DNA from: an uncultured Ectothiorhodospiraceae bacterium
GTDB lineage: Bacteria > Pseudomonadota > Gammaproteobacteria > UBA9214
DNA length: 6,614 nucleotides
Direction of reading: 5' to 3'
Assembly (NCBI GenBank): GCA_947258945.1
Contig: CAMYKJ010000090.1
Coordinates: 1-6,614, forward strand
Part shown: positions 1 through 4,771 of the stretch, piece after piece
Numbering within the stretch: position 1 is the first letter of the stretch
Layout: each line of letters starts with the position of its first letter
Notes under the pieces: generated by a model
The model's input: the letters and a program-made list of their open reading frames with translations, nothing else
The model's database searches: none
Told to the model about the DNA's origin: nothing
Program-made: the position numbers and the translations under genes

Positions 1-1
1 C

Positions 2-478
2 CTGTTCGTCGCCAACGTGATGACGGTCATGCGCCTGTCGGAGCTGCAGGCGGCCGATGTGAAGGCGGTGACCGATCCTGACAGCCCCGATATCGAGTTG
101 ACGCCCTACGAGAAAGACATGCTCCAGGAGGCCGGCAACAAGGTGCTGTTGCTGTACATGCGCGGATCAATCATCTTCGGTGCCTCGCGCGCCATCAGCC
201 GCAAGAACTCGGAGGTCGAGGGACGCGAGGCACTCGTCATCGACATGACCGATATGAAGCATCTCGGCGTATCGTCCGCCCTGGCGCTGGAACAGGCCAT
301 CCTCGACATGGTGCGGGCGGGCAAGGCCGTGTACGTGGCCGGCGCCGGTGAACAGCCGCGCAAGCGCATGGAAAACCTCGGCCTGCTGGAATACATTCCG
401 CCCAAGCACTTCCAGGATACCAGGGCTAATGCCCTGCAGCTTGCCGTATTCGGTCCGGTCGGTACGGCCAATGAATGA
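2..478 (+). CDS. SulP-family anion transporter, C-terminal part with STAS domain (5' end outside window)
   Basis: The reading frame is open from the window edge (base 1 is the last base of the previous codon), so only about 158 C-terminal residues are visible. The first stretch, LFVANVMTVMRLSELQ, looks like the end of a SulP membrane domain and its linker. The rest reads as a STAS domain: strand VLLLYMRGSIIFGA, helix AISRKNSEV, strand ALVIDMTDM, loop LGVSSALALEQAI, then VYVAGAG and the usual final DTRANALQLAVF. SulP proteins are inner-membrane transporters of sulfate, bicarbonate or other anions, and the cytoplasmic STAS domain affects folding, regulation and protein contacts. The substrate cannot be told from this part. 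The gene converges on the lipoprotein gene at 536-781, with an inverted repeat between them. A stand-alone STAS protein is less likely because the frame continues upstream with membrane-linker-like sequence. Confidence 0.85.
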   Translation: MFVANVMTVMRLSELQAADVKAVTDPDSPDIELTPYEKDMLQEAGNKVLLLYMRGSIIFGASRAISRKNSEVEGREALVIDMTDMKHLGVSSALALEQAILDMVRAGKAVYVAGAGEQPRKRMENLGLLEYIPPKHFQDTRANALQLAVFGPVGTANE

Positions 479-512
479 AAAAGTAATCATGTAAATAAAT
501 GGGCGGTGGAAA

Positions 513-541
513 GATTAAAAGGGGTCAGTACTCTTTTAATC
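513..541. repeat. GGGGTCAG-type inverted repeat between convergent genes, possible bidirectional terminator
   Basis: Nine-base arms GATTAAAAG (513-521) and CTTTTAATC (533-541) are perfect inverted repeats around an 11-base loop, and the GGGGTCAG core (521-528) spans the left arm and loop. The layout (A/T-rich arm, GGGGTCAG, ACTC, complementary arm) matches the copy at 2209-2233. Repeats with this core are commonly found around RAYT (REP-associated tyrosine transposase) loci in proteobacteria; that link is from general knowledge. The position between two convergent genes suits a terminator, although the stem is AT-rich and there is no separate U-tract. Confidence 0.6.
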
Positions 542-781
542 CTTGTTTAGCGGACATTCCAATGTAGTTACATCCACTCCACTCATGATTTTTATCGTGA
601 TCAGTTCCTTTGTGACTTTGTCGATTCCTTCGTACTGTGTCCCGGGTGGCAGGGCGACGCGATGGGACTCAAAGCATTCACGTCCAGTCATGGGGTCGAT
701 AGCACTGCCTGGATCCTGCTGCCCGCAGGCGAGCAGCAGTGCAGAAAAGGCAAGGTACATGAATGCAGTGAATTTGCGCAT
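536..781 (-). CDS. small putative lipoprotein of unknown function (81 aa)
   Basis: The start at 781 is chosen because it gives a typical lipoprotein signal: MRK, a hydrophobic stretch (residues 4-18) and a lipobox Leu-Leu-Ala-Cys with Cys19 as the lipidated residue. An AGGAG ribosome site also lies 9 bases upstream. A longer in-frame start at 850 would put 23 extra residues before the signal and is unlikely. The residue after Cys19 is Gly, not Asp, so outer-membrane sorting is plausible. The mature part is only about 62 residues, with Cys36 and Cys76 that could form a disulfide. I do not recognise the family. The gene lies 96 bases downstream of the LCIB-like gene on the same strand and could be cotranscribed with it. 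Its last codon and stop lie inside the right arm of the 513-541 repeat. Confidence 0.7.
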   Translation of the reverse strand: MRKFTAFMYLAFSALLLACGQQDPGSAIDPMTGRECFESHRVALPPGTQYEGIDKVTKELITIKIMSGVDVTTLECPLNKD

Positions 782-877
782 GTTTGCCTGCTCCTGTCGA
801 TGGAATACATAAACGGCGAAACCGGTTGATGCGCGGTGCGCCATGCTCATTCCATCGGCGACAGTCGGTCTGGCGCT

Positions 878-2041
878 TTACCCGGCAGCCTGCGCGACGA
901 TCTCAACCGACTCGGCCTCCGACATGCCACGCATGGCCGTATCCAGGTCGATCTGGTCGGGATTTTCCACGCTCTGTTCACGCAATACGGAAACAAGCTC
1001 GGGCTGTTCCATGATACGCTGCCCCCCCTTCCTGTCCCTGAGAAATGCCGCCCACGGTACGAACTTGGTGGTGGGGAAGGGATCGTCGGGCTGCGGGGAT
1101 ATGTCGAGATTCAACCCGGATATGTAGAACACGCATTTATCGCGAAAACACTGTGCGTGGGAGAGGGTTCGCAGGGCACGATCGAACTCGATCTGGGTAT
1201 TGATCTGTGCAGCTGTCAGCAGTGGCGATGGTGAAGTCACGATCCAGGGCATCGGGTAGATCAGGTGCGATTCCTGATGGTTGCGGCCCTCCACCGTCTC
1301 ATCCAGCGTGCGCCGATAGTAAAACATGTCCGGCTTCAGGTGGTTCCCGATGGGCACACGCTGTCCTTCATCGAGCGCGGGAACCAGGTCCGCCAGCTGT
1401 CGCTGCAACGCCTCGCTGGCGAAGAAACTCTTGGAGGTACTGTGGGTGTGCACGGGGGTATACTTGCCTTCGACATCGGCTCTGACAAGGCGATTCAGCC
1501 GGAGAAACAGGCCTTCCTTGCGCGTGCCGCGCAGCAGTCCGTTGTCAATGCGCAGACACAGTTCGCCGTTGCAGTCTTCCAGTATTACGTCGGACTGCGC
1601 AATGCGATATTGTTCCAGGTACCAGTCCAGCACGCCGGCAAGCTTGCCGCAGCACGCGGTGTGGCGGTTGTCCTTGGTGCGTATCCTGCTATACGTGCCG
1701 AAGCGGTTGTCTTCTGGCTCGTAGCCGACATGGCTGGCCTGGATGATCACCAGCCCCTCGCCGTGCTCTGCATAAGGGGCGTGCCGGTCCGTCGCGACCA
1801 CGGCGCCACCGCGGCCGTGGTTGAAAGGAAAAGTGCCGAAGTGCTTGGTAATAACAATGATGGGGTAGCCCTGGTTCTCGTCGGAGCAAAAGGCGCGTGA
1901 CGGGAGCATTTTGCCCGGTTTGAAACCCAGTGATTTGACATAGTTGTAGAGTCGCGGAACGAAGCTGCTGTAACGGAACGTGGCTCCGTCAAGATGGAAG
2001 TTGCTTATCAGTTCCTCGACATTGGCTGCAGAAGTAAACAT
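878..2041 (-). CDS. putative LCIB/LCIC-like beta-type carbonic anhydrase (387 aa)
   Basis: The N-terminal half carries a motif series like that of the limiting-CO2-inducible B/C (LCIB) proteins, beta-carbonic-anhydrase-like zinc enzymes first known from algae. These are Cys52-x-Asp54-Glu55 (in RAFCSDEN), a Gly-rich segment at 75-80, a strand VIIQASHVG with His104, a loop with Gly115, Arg119 and Arg121, and TACCGKL with Cys130/Cys131 before a Gly. From family knowledge, Cys52, His104 and one of Cys130/131 would bind zinc and Asp54 with an Arg would complete the active site. Residues from about 150 to 387 are not recognised; they have no membrane segment or signal peptide, so the protein should be cytoplasmic. 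The start at 2041 is the first Met; a GGAG lies 13 bases upstream, a long spacing. The nearby SulP gene makes a role in bicarbonate/CO2 handling possible. The gene is clear; the function rests on recalled motif similarity. Confidence 0.6.
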   Translation of the reverse strand: MFTSAANVEELISNFHLDGATFRYSSFVPRLYNYVKSLGFKPGKMLPSRAFCSDENQGYPIIVITKHFGTFPFNHGRGGAVVATDRHAPYAEHGEGLVIIQASHVGYEPEDNRFGTYSRIRTKDNRHTACCGKLAGVLDWYLEQYRIAQSDVILEDCNGELCLRIDNGLLRGTRKEGLFLRLNRLVRADVEGKYTPVHTHSTSKSFFASEALQRQLADLVPALDEGQRVPIGNHLKPDMFYYRRTLDETVEGRNHQESHLIYPMPWIVTSPSPLLTAAQINTQIEFDRALRTLSHAQCFRDKCVFYISGLNLDISPQPDDPFPTTKFVPWAAFLRDRKGGQRIMEQPELVSVLREQSVENPDQIDLDTAMRGMSEAESVEIVAQAAG

Positions 2042-2061
2042 AGGGACCGCAAATCTCCGTA

Positions 2062-2074
2062 TCCGGTGACCGGA
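2062..2074. promoter_or_regulatory. perfect short palindrome upstream of the LCIB-like gene, possible operator
   Basis: TCCGGT-G-ACCGGA is a perfect 6-bp dyad around one central base. It ends 20 bases before the start codon at 2041, so a bound protein or an RNA hairpin here could affect expression. No convincing -35/-10 pair was found beside it, and a dyad of this size can arise by chance. Confidence 0.25.
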
Positions 2075-2208
2075 CTATCAATATTTGCAATGTGGATGAA
2101 TCGAACCTGCCCGTTGCACATGCGCACGGCCGGGGTGTGGGCTGCACAGTATGCATAATTCAGGTGCATCTTTCCAGAAGAATCAATGCGATCAGGATCG
2201 ATTGAAAT

Positions 2209-2233
2209 ATCAATGGGGTCAGACTCGATTGAT
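2209..2233 (+). repeat. GGGGTCAG-type inverted repeat, second copy
   Basis: Arms ATCAAT (2209-2214) and ATTGAT (2228-2233) flank GGGGTCAGACTCG. The copy at 513-541 has the same core and following ACTC (with one extra T), but different arms (GATTAAAAG/CTTTTAATC) that are also complementary to each other. Conserved loop and changed but still paired arms suggest that the hairpin, not just the core, matters to this family. Confidence 0.6.
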
Positions 2234-2287
2234 TTTATTCCGCTTCCGGAATTCGGCTGAGTTGTGGTCCGCGTTCCCCAGCTTAAT

Positions 2288-2349
2288 GGAGTCGGTGACG
2301 AACAAGTCCAGCTTTTATTTACGAACCAGTCTCATTTGTCACCGACCCC
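2288..2349. repeat. long inverted repeat (hairpin) within the repeat cluster
   Basis: GTCGGTGAC at 2291-2299 is exactly complementary to GTCACCGAC at 2338-2346. The stem extends inward by a G-T pair and two A-T pairs (2300-2302 with 2335-2337) and outward past one mismatch by two G-C pairs. The loop is about 32 bases. The right arm runs into the first of the GACCCCTTTAA copies, so this hairpin is tied to the repeat cluster. Confidence 0.55.
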
Positions 2350-2390
2350 TTTAACCTGACCCCTTTAACCTGTTAATTCGACCCCTTTAA
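2344..2390 (-). repeat. three direct copies of (C/T)GACCCCTTTAA
   Basis: The 11-mer occurs at 2344-2354, 2358-2368 and 2380-2390, with starts 14 and 22 bases apart. Read on the minus strand each is TTAAAGGGGTC(G/A), the same core as the copies at 521 and 2215 but in the opposite direction. The cluster therefore has plus-strand and minus-strand copies facing each other about 105 bases apart, a REPIN-like arrangement. Confidence 0.65.
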
Positions 2391-2405
2391 TTCAGGCAGT
2401 AAAAG

Positions 2406-2457
2406 GGTGTCAGAGCACAATTACTGCTTATATAAGAAAAAAATGTGCTCTGACACC
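2406..2457 (-). terminator. 14-bp perfect hairpin downstream of the Nudix gene, GGTGTCAGAGCACA repeat type
   Basis: GGTGTCAGAGCACA (2406-2419) is exactly complementary to TGTGCTCTGACACC (2444-2457), with a 24-base loop holding the 10-bp palindrome CTTATATAAG (2427-2436). Read on the minus strand it starts 43 bases after the Nudix stop codon and is followed by C then TTTT, so it may end that operon. The loop is large and the U-tract short, so termination is uncertain. The arm sequence resembles the GGTGTCAG repeats seen near RAYT loci. Confidence 0.45.
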
Positions 2458-2499
2458 GATTAAGCCGAGACAGCGAAATCCGAAGCCTGAGTGGCCGTG

Positions 2500-3441
2500 C
2501 TACCAGATGCCACTCAGCATGGCGATCCCGTGTGCATTGTGGGCCATTGCGGTGTCCAGCAGGCCGGTGTGCATGCCGCCCAGGGCATATACCGGCATCG
2601 GCAGGTCTCTGCAGGCCGCGGCAAAACCCTCCCAGCCCAGTACCGGCGCACCCGGGTGAGACGGCGTCGGCAGGACCGGCGAGAGCACGGCAAAATCCGC
2701 GCCCAGTCGGACCGCCTGCAGCAGTTCCTCGCGGTTATGGCAGGAGGCCGCCCACAGCATGTCCGTCACGGGCGGGGTATCGCGTGCTGTGAACTGGACG
2801 GTCTGCAGATGCACGCCATCTGCGCCCGTGTCACGTGCAAGCCCGATATCGCCGTTCACCAGCACCCGTGCATCATGCGCGTGGCACAGGGCAATGACAT
2901 CTTCTGCAACCCGCCGCAGGCTCGCCGCATCCATGTCCTTCTCGCGTACCTGCACCAGGCGTATACCGCCCAGCAACGCAGCCTTCAGGCGCTCCATGAA
3001 GACATCGACGCCGAGCTTGCCTGCCTGCGTGATGGCGTATACCGGCGGCAGACGCAGGGCATTCATGATGTCATGATTTGCGGGTAGCAGCGGCTCGACA
3101 CCGATGCGGTGCGGATCCTGCCAGCTCAGCTGCTGGTCCTCGCGCCCGTGCGGCTCGCCCTCCCATTCGGTGACACGAAACAGCTGCAGGTGAGCGGTCG
3201 CATGCGGGTAATGAAAGGTACGCGTGAGCCACGGCTGTGCATTACCGATGTCGATGGACAGTTCCTCGTGCAGTTCGCGCGCCAGCGCGTCCCGGGGTGA
3301 CTCGCCGGGCTCGACCTTGCCGCCGGGAAATTCCCAGTAACCCGCCATGGCCTTGCCGGTCGGCCGTTCGGCCAGCAGTACGCTGCCGTCGGGACGGGTG
3401 ATGACACCCACGGCGACGTGGATCTCGGGTAGTGTGGTCAT
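2500..3441 (-). CDS. mutT: Nudix hydrolase (MutT-like) fused to a thiamine-phosphate-synthase-like domain
   Basis: A two-domain protein of 313 residues. Residues 7-130 form a Nudix domain with HVAVGVI, WEFPGGK and a Nudix box at 41-63 (GKVEPGE, then RELHEELSI); the usual Gly near the end of the box is Ser62. MutT-type enzymes hydrolyse 8-oxo-dGTP and similar oxidised nucleotides. Residues 133-313 resemble thiamine phosphate synthase (ThiE/TenI fold): VYAIT, QVREK (164-168), LVNGD, GADGVHL, GADFAVLSPVLPT and GGM. The ThiE-like LVNGD differs from the usual Leu-Val-Asn-Asp, so true thiamine synthesis is doubtful. Such fusions are common in gammaproteobacteria. ATG at 3441 is preferred because the protein then begins just before the Nudix fold; an in-frame GTG at 3492 lies 8 bases after the upstream stop and is the alternative. 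Neither has a clear ribosome site. Confidence 0.9.
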   Translation of the reverse strand: MTTLPEIHVAVGVITRPDGSVLLAERPTGKAMAGYWEFPGGKVEPGESPRDALARELHEELSIDIGNAQPWLTRTFHYPHATAHLQLFRVTEWEGEPHGREDQQLSWQDPHRIGVEPLLPANHDIMNALRLPPVYAITQAGKLGVDVFMERLKAALLGGIRLVQVREKDMDAASLRRVAEDVIALCHAHDARVLVNGDIGLARDTGADGVHLQTVQFTARDTPPVTDMLWAASCHNREELLQAVRLGADFAVLSPVLPTPSHPGAPVLGWEGFAAACRDLPMPVYALGGMHTGLLDTAMAHNAHGIAMLSGIW

Positions 3442-3500
3442 GATCGGGTATGCGGTCTTGTCAGGTCGCGCGCCTTCAAGCGGCGGTATCACCCGGCAGA

Positions 3501-3809
3501 TCAGTCGTCATCCTTCAGACTGGCATCCCAGCCTGCCTGGCGCGCATTGTCAAAGGCCTCGCGCTGGATACGCAGATAACGCTCGCGGATGTCGTCCGGT
3601 AGCTGATTGACCTGGTGACCGTACTTCTCCCATTCCTCAAGGGTTTTGGTCCACAGATCCTCGAACCGCTGCGTGTTCCAGCCGGCACAAGTCTCGCTCT
3701 CGGGGATGATGCCAAAGGCCCAGGCATCGCGGATGATGCGCCCGGCTACAGTCATGCCGCCGTCGGTATCCTTGTCGATGCCCACATAGGGTTGTTTCTG
3801 TCTGCGCAT
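3501..3809 (-). CDS. hypothetical protein, first gene of the Nudix operon (102 aa)
   Basis: I do not recognise a named family. The protein is soluble, with no signal peptide or membrane segment. It starts MRRQKQPYVGIDKD, continues with a Gly/Asp-rich turn and the segment RIIRDAWAFGIIPESETCAGW, then a charged region likely to be helical (residues 47-95, rich in Trp, Glu and Arg), and ends in an acidic tail KDDD. Good amino-acid balance, a clean start and tight placement before the Nudix gene (59 bases to its ATG, 8 to its alternative GTG) support a real gene. It probably shares a transcript with the Nudix gene. A TATAAT box ends 6 bases before the ATG and no ribosome site precedes it, pointing to a leaderless mRNA. 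Confidence 0.75.
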   Translation of the reverse strand: MRRQKQPYVGIDKDTDGGMTVAGRIIRDAWAFGIIPESETCAGWNTQRFEDLWTKTLEEWEKYGHQVNQLPDDIRERYLRIQREAFDNARQAGWDASLKDDD

Positions 3810-3815
3810 ACGATA

Positions 3816-3821
3816 ATTATA
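3816..3821 (-). promoter_or_regulatory. consensus -10 box (TATAAT) of a likely leaderless promoter
   Basis: On the minus strand a perfect TATAAT is separated from the ATG at 3809 by only TATCGT. Transcription normally begins about 7 bases after the -10 box, which would put the first base at or next to the A of the ATG. No good -35 is seen at 16-18 bases; the best is a weak TTCCGG. Confidence 0.5.
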
Positions 3822-3838
3822 CAGCTTGTGCCGCAGTG

Positions 3839-3853
3839 ACCGGAACTACCGGT
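3839..3853. promoter_or_regulatory. ACCGG/CCGGT dyad between divergent genes, possible operator
   Basis: ACCGG (3839-3843) and CCGGT (3849-3853) are inverted around 5 bases. The dyad lies just upstream of the minus-strand TATAAT and of a plus-strand TATGAT, where one protein could control both directions. The arms are short, so this is weak. Confidence 0.2.
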
Positions 3854-3855
3854 GC

Positions 3856-3861
3856 TATGAT
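3856..3861 (+). promoter_or_regulatory. candidate -10 box for msrA
   Basis: TATGAT (5 of 6 matches to consensus) lies 34 bases before the msrA ATG, leaving room for a short leader with an AGGAG ribosome site (3884-3888, 7 bases before the ATG). No good -35 was found at the normal distance. Confidence 0.35.
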
Positions 3862-3895
3862 TTGCCTTAAATACAGACTGCACAGGAGCGATTAA

Positions 3896-4591
3896 ATGGC
3901 CGGAATGACCACCATGCCAGGCCCGCACGAGGCCCTGCCGGGGCGTGCCGGGAAGATGCCCGTAACGGCAAAGCACTTCGTCAACGGGCACCCGCTCGAG
4001 GCGCCGTTTCCGGACGGATTCCAGCAGGCCCTGTTCGGCATGGGCTGCTTCTGGGGGGCGGAACGGAAGTTCTGGGAGCTCGCGGGTGTCTATACCACGG
4101 CCGCGGGCTATGCCGGCGGCCTGACGCCCAACCCGACCTACGAGGAGGTCTGTAGCGGCATGACCGGGCATAACGAGGTCGTGCGAGTGGTGTTCGATCC
4201 GTCCGTAATTGGCTACTCGCAGCTGTTGACTGTCTTCTGGGAGTCGCATGATCCGACGCAGGGCATGCGCCAGGGTAACGACCGGGGTACCCAGTATCGA
4301 TCCGGTATCTATGTCTTCGACGAACAGCAACGTGCTGCCGCCCTGGCTTCGCTGAAGGACTACCAGCAGGCGCTGGCGGACCACGGCTACGCTGCAATCA
4401 CCACTGAAGTGATCGATGCGCCTGACTTCTATTATGCCGAGGACTACCACCAGCAGTACCTGGCACCTGGCGAAGAATCCCCGCGGTTATTGTGGTCTCG
4501 GCGGTACCGGTGTGACGTGCAGCAGCGGTGCGGCATAAACAAGCGGCCCGGGAGGGCCGCTGTGAGGAAGACCGGGTTCATGAAAACCTGA
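3896..4591 (+). CDS. msrA: peptide methionine sulfoxide reductase MsrA, C-terminus frameshifted
   Basis: MsrA reduces methionine-S-sulfoxide in proteins, using thioredoxin. The catalytic motif GCFWGAE is at 50-56 with Cys51; Glu94, Asp129 and Tyr134 sit where E. coli MsrA has its active-site residues, and [12 protein letters not shown] (178-189) is typical. After residue 190 similarity stops: this frame gives [16 protein letters not shown] and runs on to 4591 (231 residues). The next frame encodes the normal ending, [17 protein letters not shown], with a stop at 4536-4538. The shift is explained by a perfect 7-bp tandem duplication at 4458-4471; without one copy the protein would be 211 residues, matching the E. 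coli length, with Cys197 and Cys206 as resolving cysteines. As written the enzyme lacks the normal resolving cysteines and is probably impaired in thioredoxin-linked turnover. The start is supported by AGGAG 7 bases upstream. Confidence 0.92.
   Translation: MAGMTTMPGPHEALPGRAGKMPVTAKHFVNGHPLEAPFPDGFQQALFGMGCFWGAERKFWELAGVYTTAAGYAGGLTPNPTYEEVCSGMTGHNEVVRVVFDPSVIGYSQLLTVFWESHDPTQGMRQGNDRGTQYRSGIYVFDEQQRAAALASLKDYQQALADHGYAAITTEVIDAPDFYYAEDYHQQYLAPGEESPRLLWSRRYRCDVQQRCGINKRPGRAAVRKTGFMKT
4458..4471 (+). repeat. perfect 7-bp tandem duplication (ACCTGGC x2) causing the msrA frameshift
   Basis: ACCTGGC occurs at 4458-4464 and again at 4465-4471 with nothing between. Seven extra bases shift the frame by +1. 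Deleting either copy joins Tyr-Leu-Ala to Lys-Asn-Pro and restores a complete MsrA ending. Slippage during replication is the simplest origin. Confidence 0.9.
4472..4538 (+). pseudogene. msrA: out-of-frame native C-terminal coding tail of msrA
   Basis: This segment, read one base off from the upstream msrA frame, encodes [21 protein letters not shown] and then TAA. The Gly-Tyr-Cys-Gly and Gly-Val-x-Cys pattern is the conserved MsrA tail that holds the two resolving cysteines. It is not translated in the frame set by the start at 3896. Confidence 0.85.
4543..4560 (+). terminator. GC-rich hairpin just after the ancestral msrA stop
   Basis: GCGGCCC (4543-4549) and GGGCCGC (4554-4560) form a perfect 7-bp stem with a GGGA loop, starting 4 bases after the TAA at 4536-4538. 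It is terminator-like, with A-rich bases before it, but the following sequence is TGTGAGG, not a T-run, so termination may be weak. The frameshifted msrA frame reads through it, which supports 4538 as the original gene end. Confidence 0.45.
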
Positions 4592-4672
4592 CGGCCTGAT
4601 CTGCAACAGGCAGGCTCGCCCCAGGCCCAGGGGCGCTCAATCACCAGCCCCGTCAGTGGCAGCATCAGGCCG
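4588..4672. repeat. overlapping, mutually exclusive inverted repeats
   Basis: CGGCCTGAT (4592-4600) is exactly complementary to ATCAGGCCG (4664-4672). CTGACGG (4588-4594) is complementary to CCGTCAG (4650-4656). The two pairings share bases 4592-4594 and cannot form together. Inside lies a third hairpin, CGCCCC (4617-4622) with GGGGCG (4630-4635). No T-run follows. The purpose is unknown. Confidence 0.4.
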
Positions 4673-4693
4673 GGCCATACCAGGCGGGGCAGG

Positions 4694-4731
4694 TACTATT
4701 TACATAACTATTTATAATATAAATACTATTT
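4694..4731 (+). promoter_or_regulatory. AT-rich tract upstream of tetR with dyad, TATAAT and ACTATTT repeats
   Basis: A very AT-rich stretch in GC-rich surroundings. ACTATTT occurs at 4695-4701, 4707-4713 and 4725-4731. TATTTAT (4709-4715) and ATAAATA (4719-4725) form a perfect dyad around AAT, overlapping a consensus TATAAT at 4713-4718. No good -35 lies 16-18 bases upstream of that box. It may be a promoter, an UP-like element or a binding site. Confidence 0.35.
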
Positions 4732-4765
4732 CTGATTTTTCCCCGGTTTCCACCAAGATTGGCGA

Positions 4766-4771
4766 TGTAAT
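4766..4771 (+). promoter_or_regulatory. candidate -10 box for tetR overlapping the operator
   Basis: TGTAAT matches the -10 consensus at 5 of 6 positions. It runs into the left arm of the palindrome at 4769-4789, so repressor binding there would block it. No clear -35 is present, and TetR autoregulation is assumed from family habit. Confidence 0.3.

Larger units (their letters stand above)
2042..2499. other. gene-free, repeat-rich interval between the LCIB-like gene and the Nudix operon
   Basis: About 460 bases without a credible gene. The part next to the LCIB-like gene (2042-2180) should hold its promoter but shows no clear core elements. A near-palindrome lies at 2183-2205 (TCAAT and CGATC with GATCG and ATTGA, one bulged base). 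From about 2205 to 2457 the DNA is a chain of inverted and direct repeats with GGGGTCAG or GACCCC cores, listed separately. Base composition is lower in GC than in the flanking genes. It looks like a repeat cluster or the scar of a lost RAYT locus; no transposase fragment could be recognised. Confidence 0.7.

Noticed and set aside
784..850. Longer start for the lipoprotein gene
   Set aside because: It would place 23 residues before a complete signal peptide; the start at 781 has an AGGAG site and an N-terminal MRK signal.
836..1234. 132-codon open frame on the plus strand
   Set aside because: Overlaps the 3' part of the LCIB-like gene and its downstream spacer; no recognisable domain.
1265..1900. 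211-codon open frame on the plus strand
   Set aside because: It lies wholly inside the LCIB-like gene on the other strand, which has recognisable motifs; this frame has none and no ribosome site.
2151..2354. 67-codon open frame on the plus strand
   Set aside because: It is made largely of repeat sequence (GGGGTCAG hairpin and GACCCCTTTAA copies), and its product looks like no protein.
2344..2390. Short CRISPR-like array
   Set aside because: Repeat units are only 11 bases with irregular 3- and 11-base gaps; no spacers of uniform length and no cas genes.
4543..4560. Strong intrinsic terminator for msrA
   Set aside because: Stem and loop are good, but no T-run follows, so it is reported only as a terminator-like hairpin.
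4444..4665. 73-codon open frame on the minus strand between msrA and tetR
   Set aside because: The first part (MLPLTGLVIERPWAWG) looks slightly protein-like, but it runs antisense into msrA, has no ribosome site and matches no family I know.
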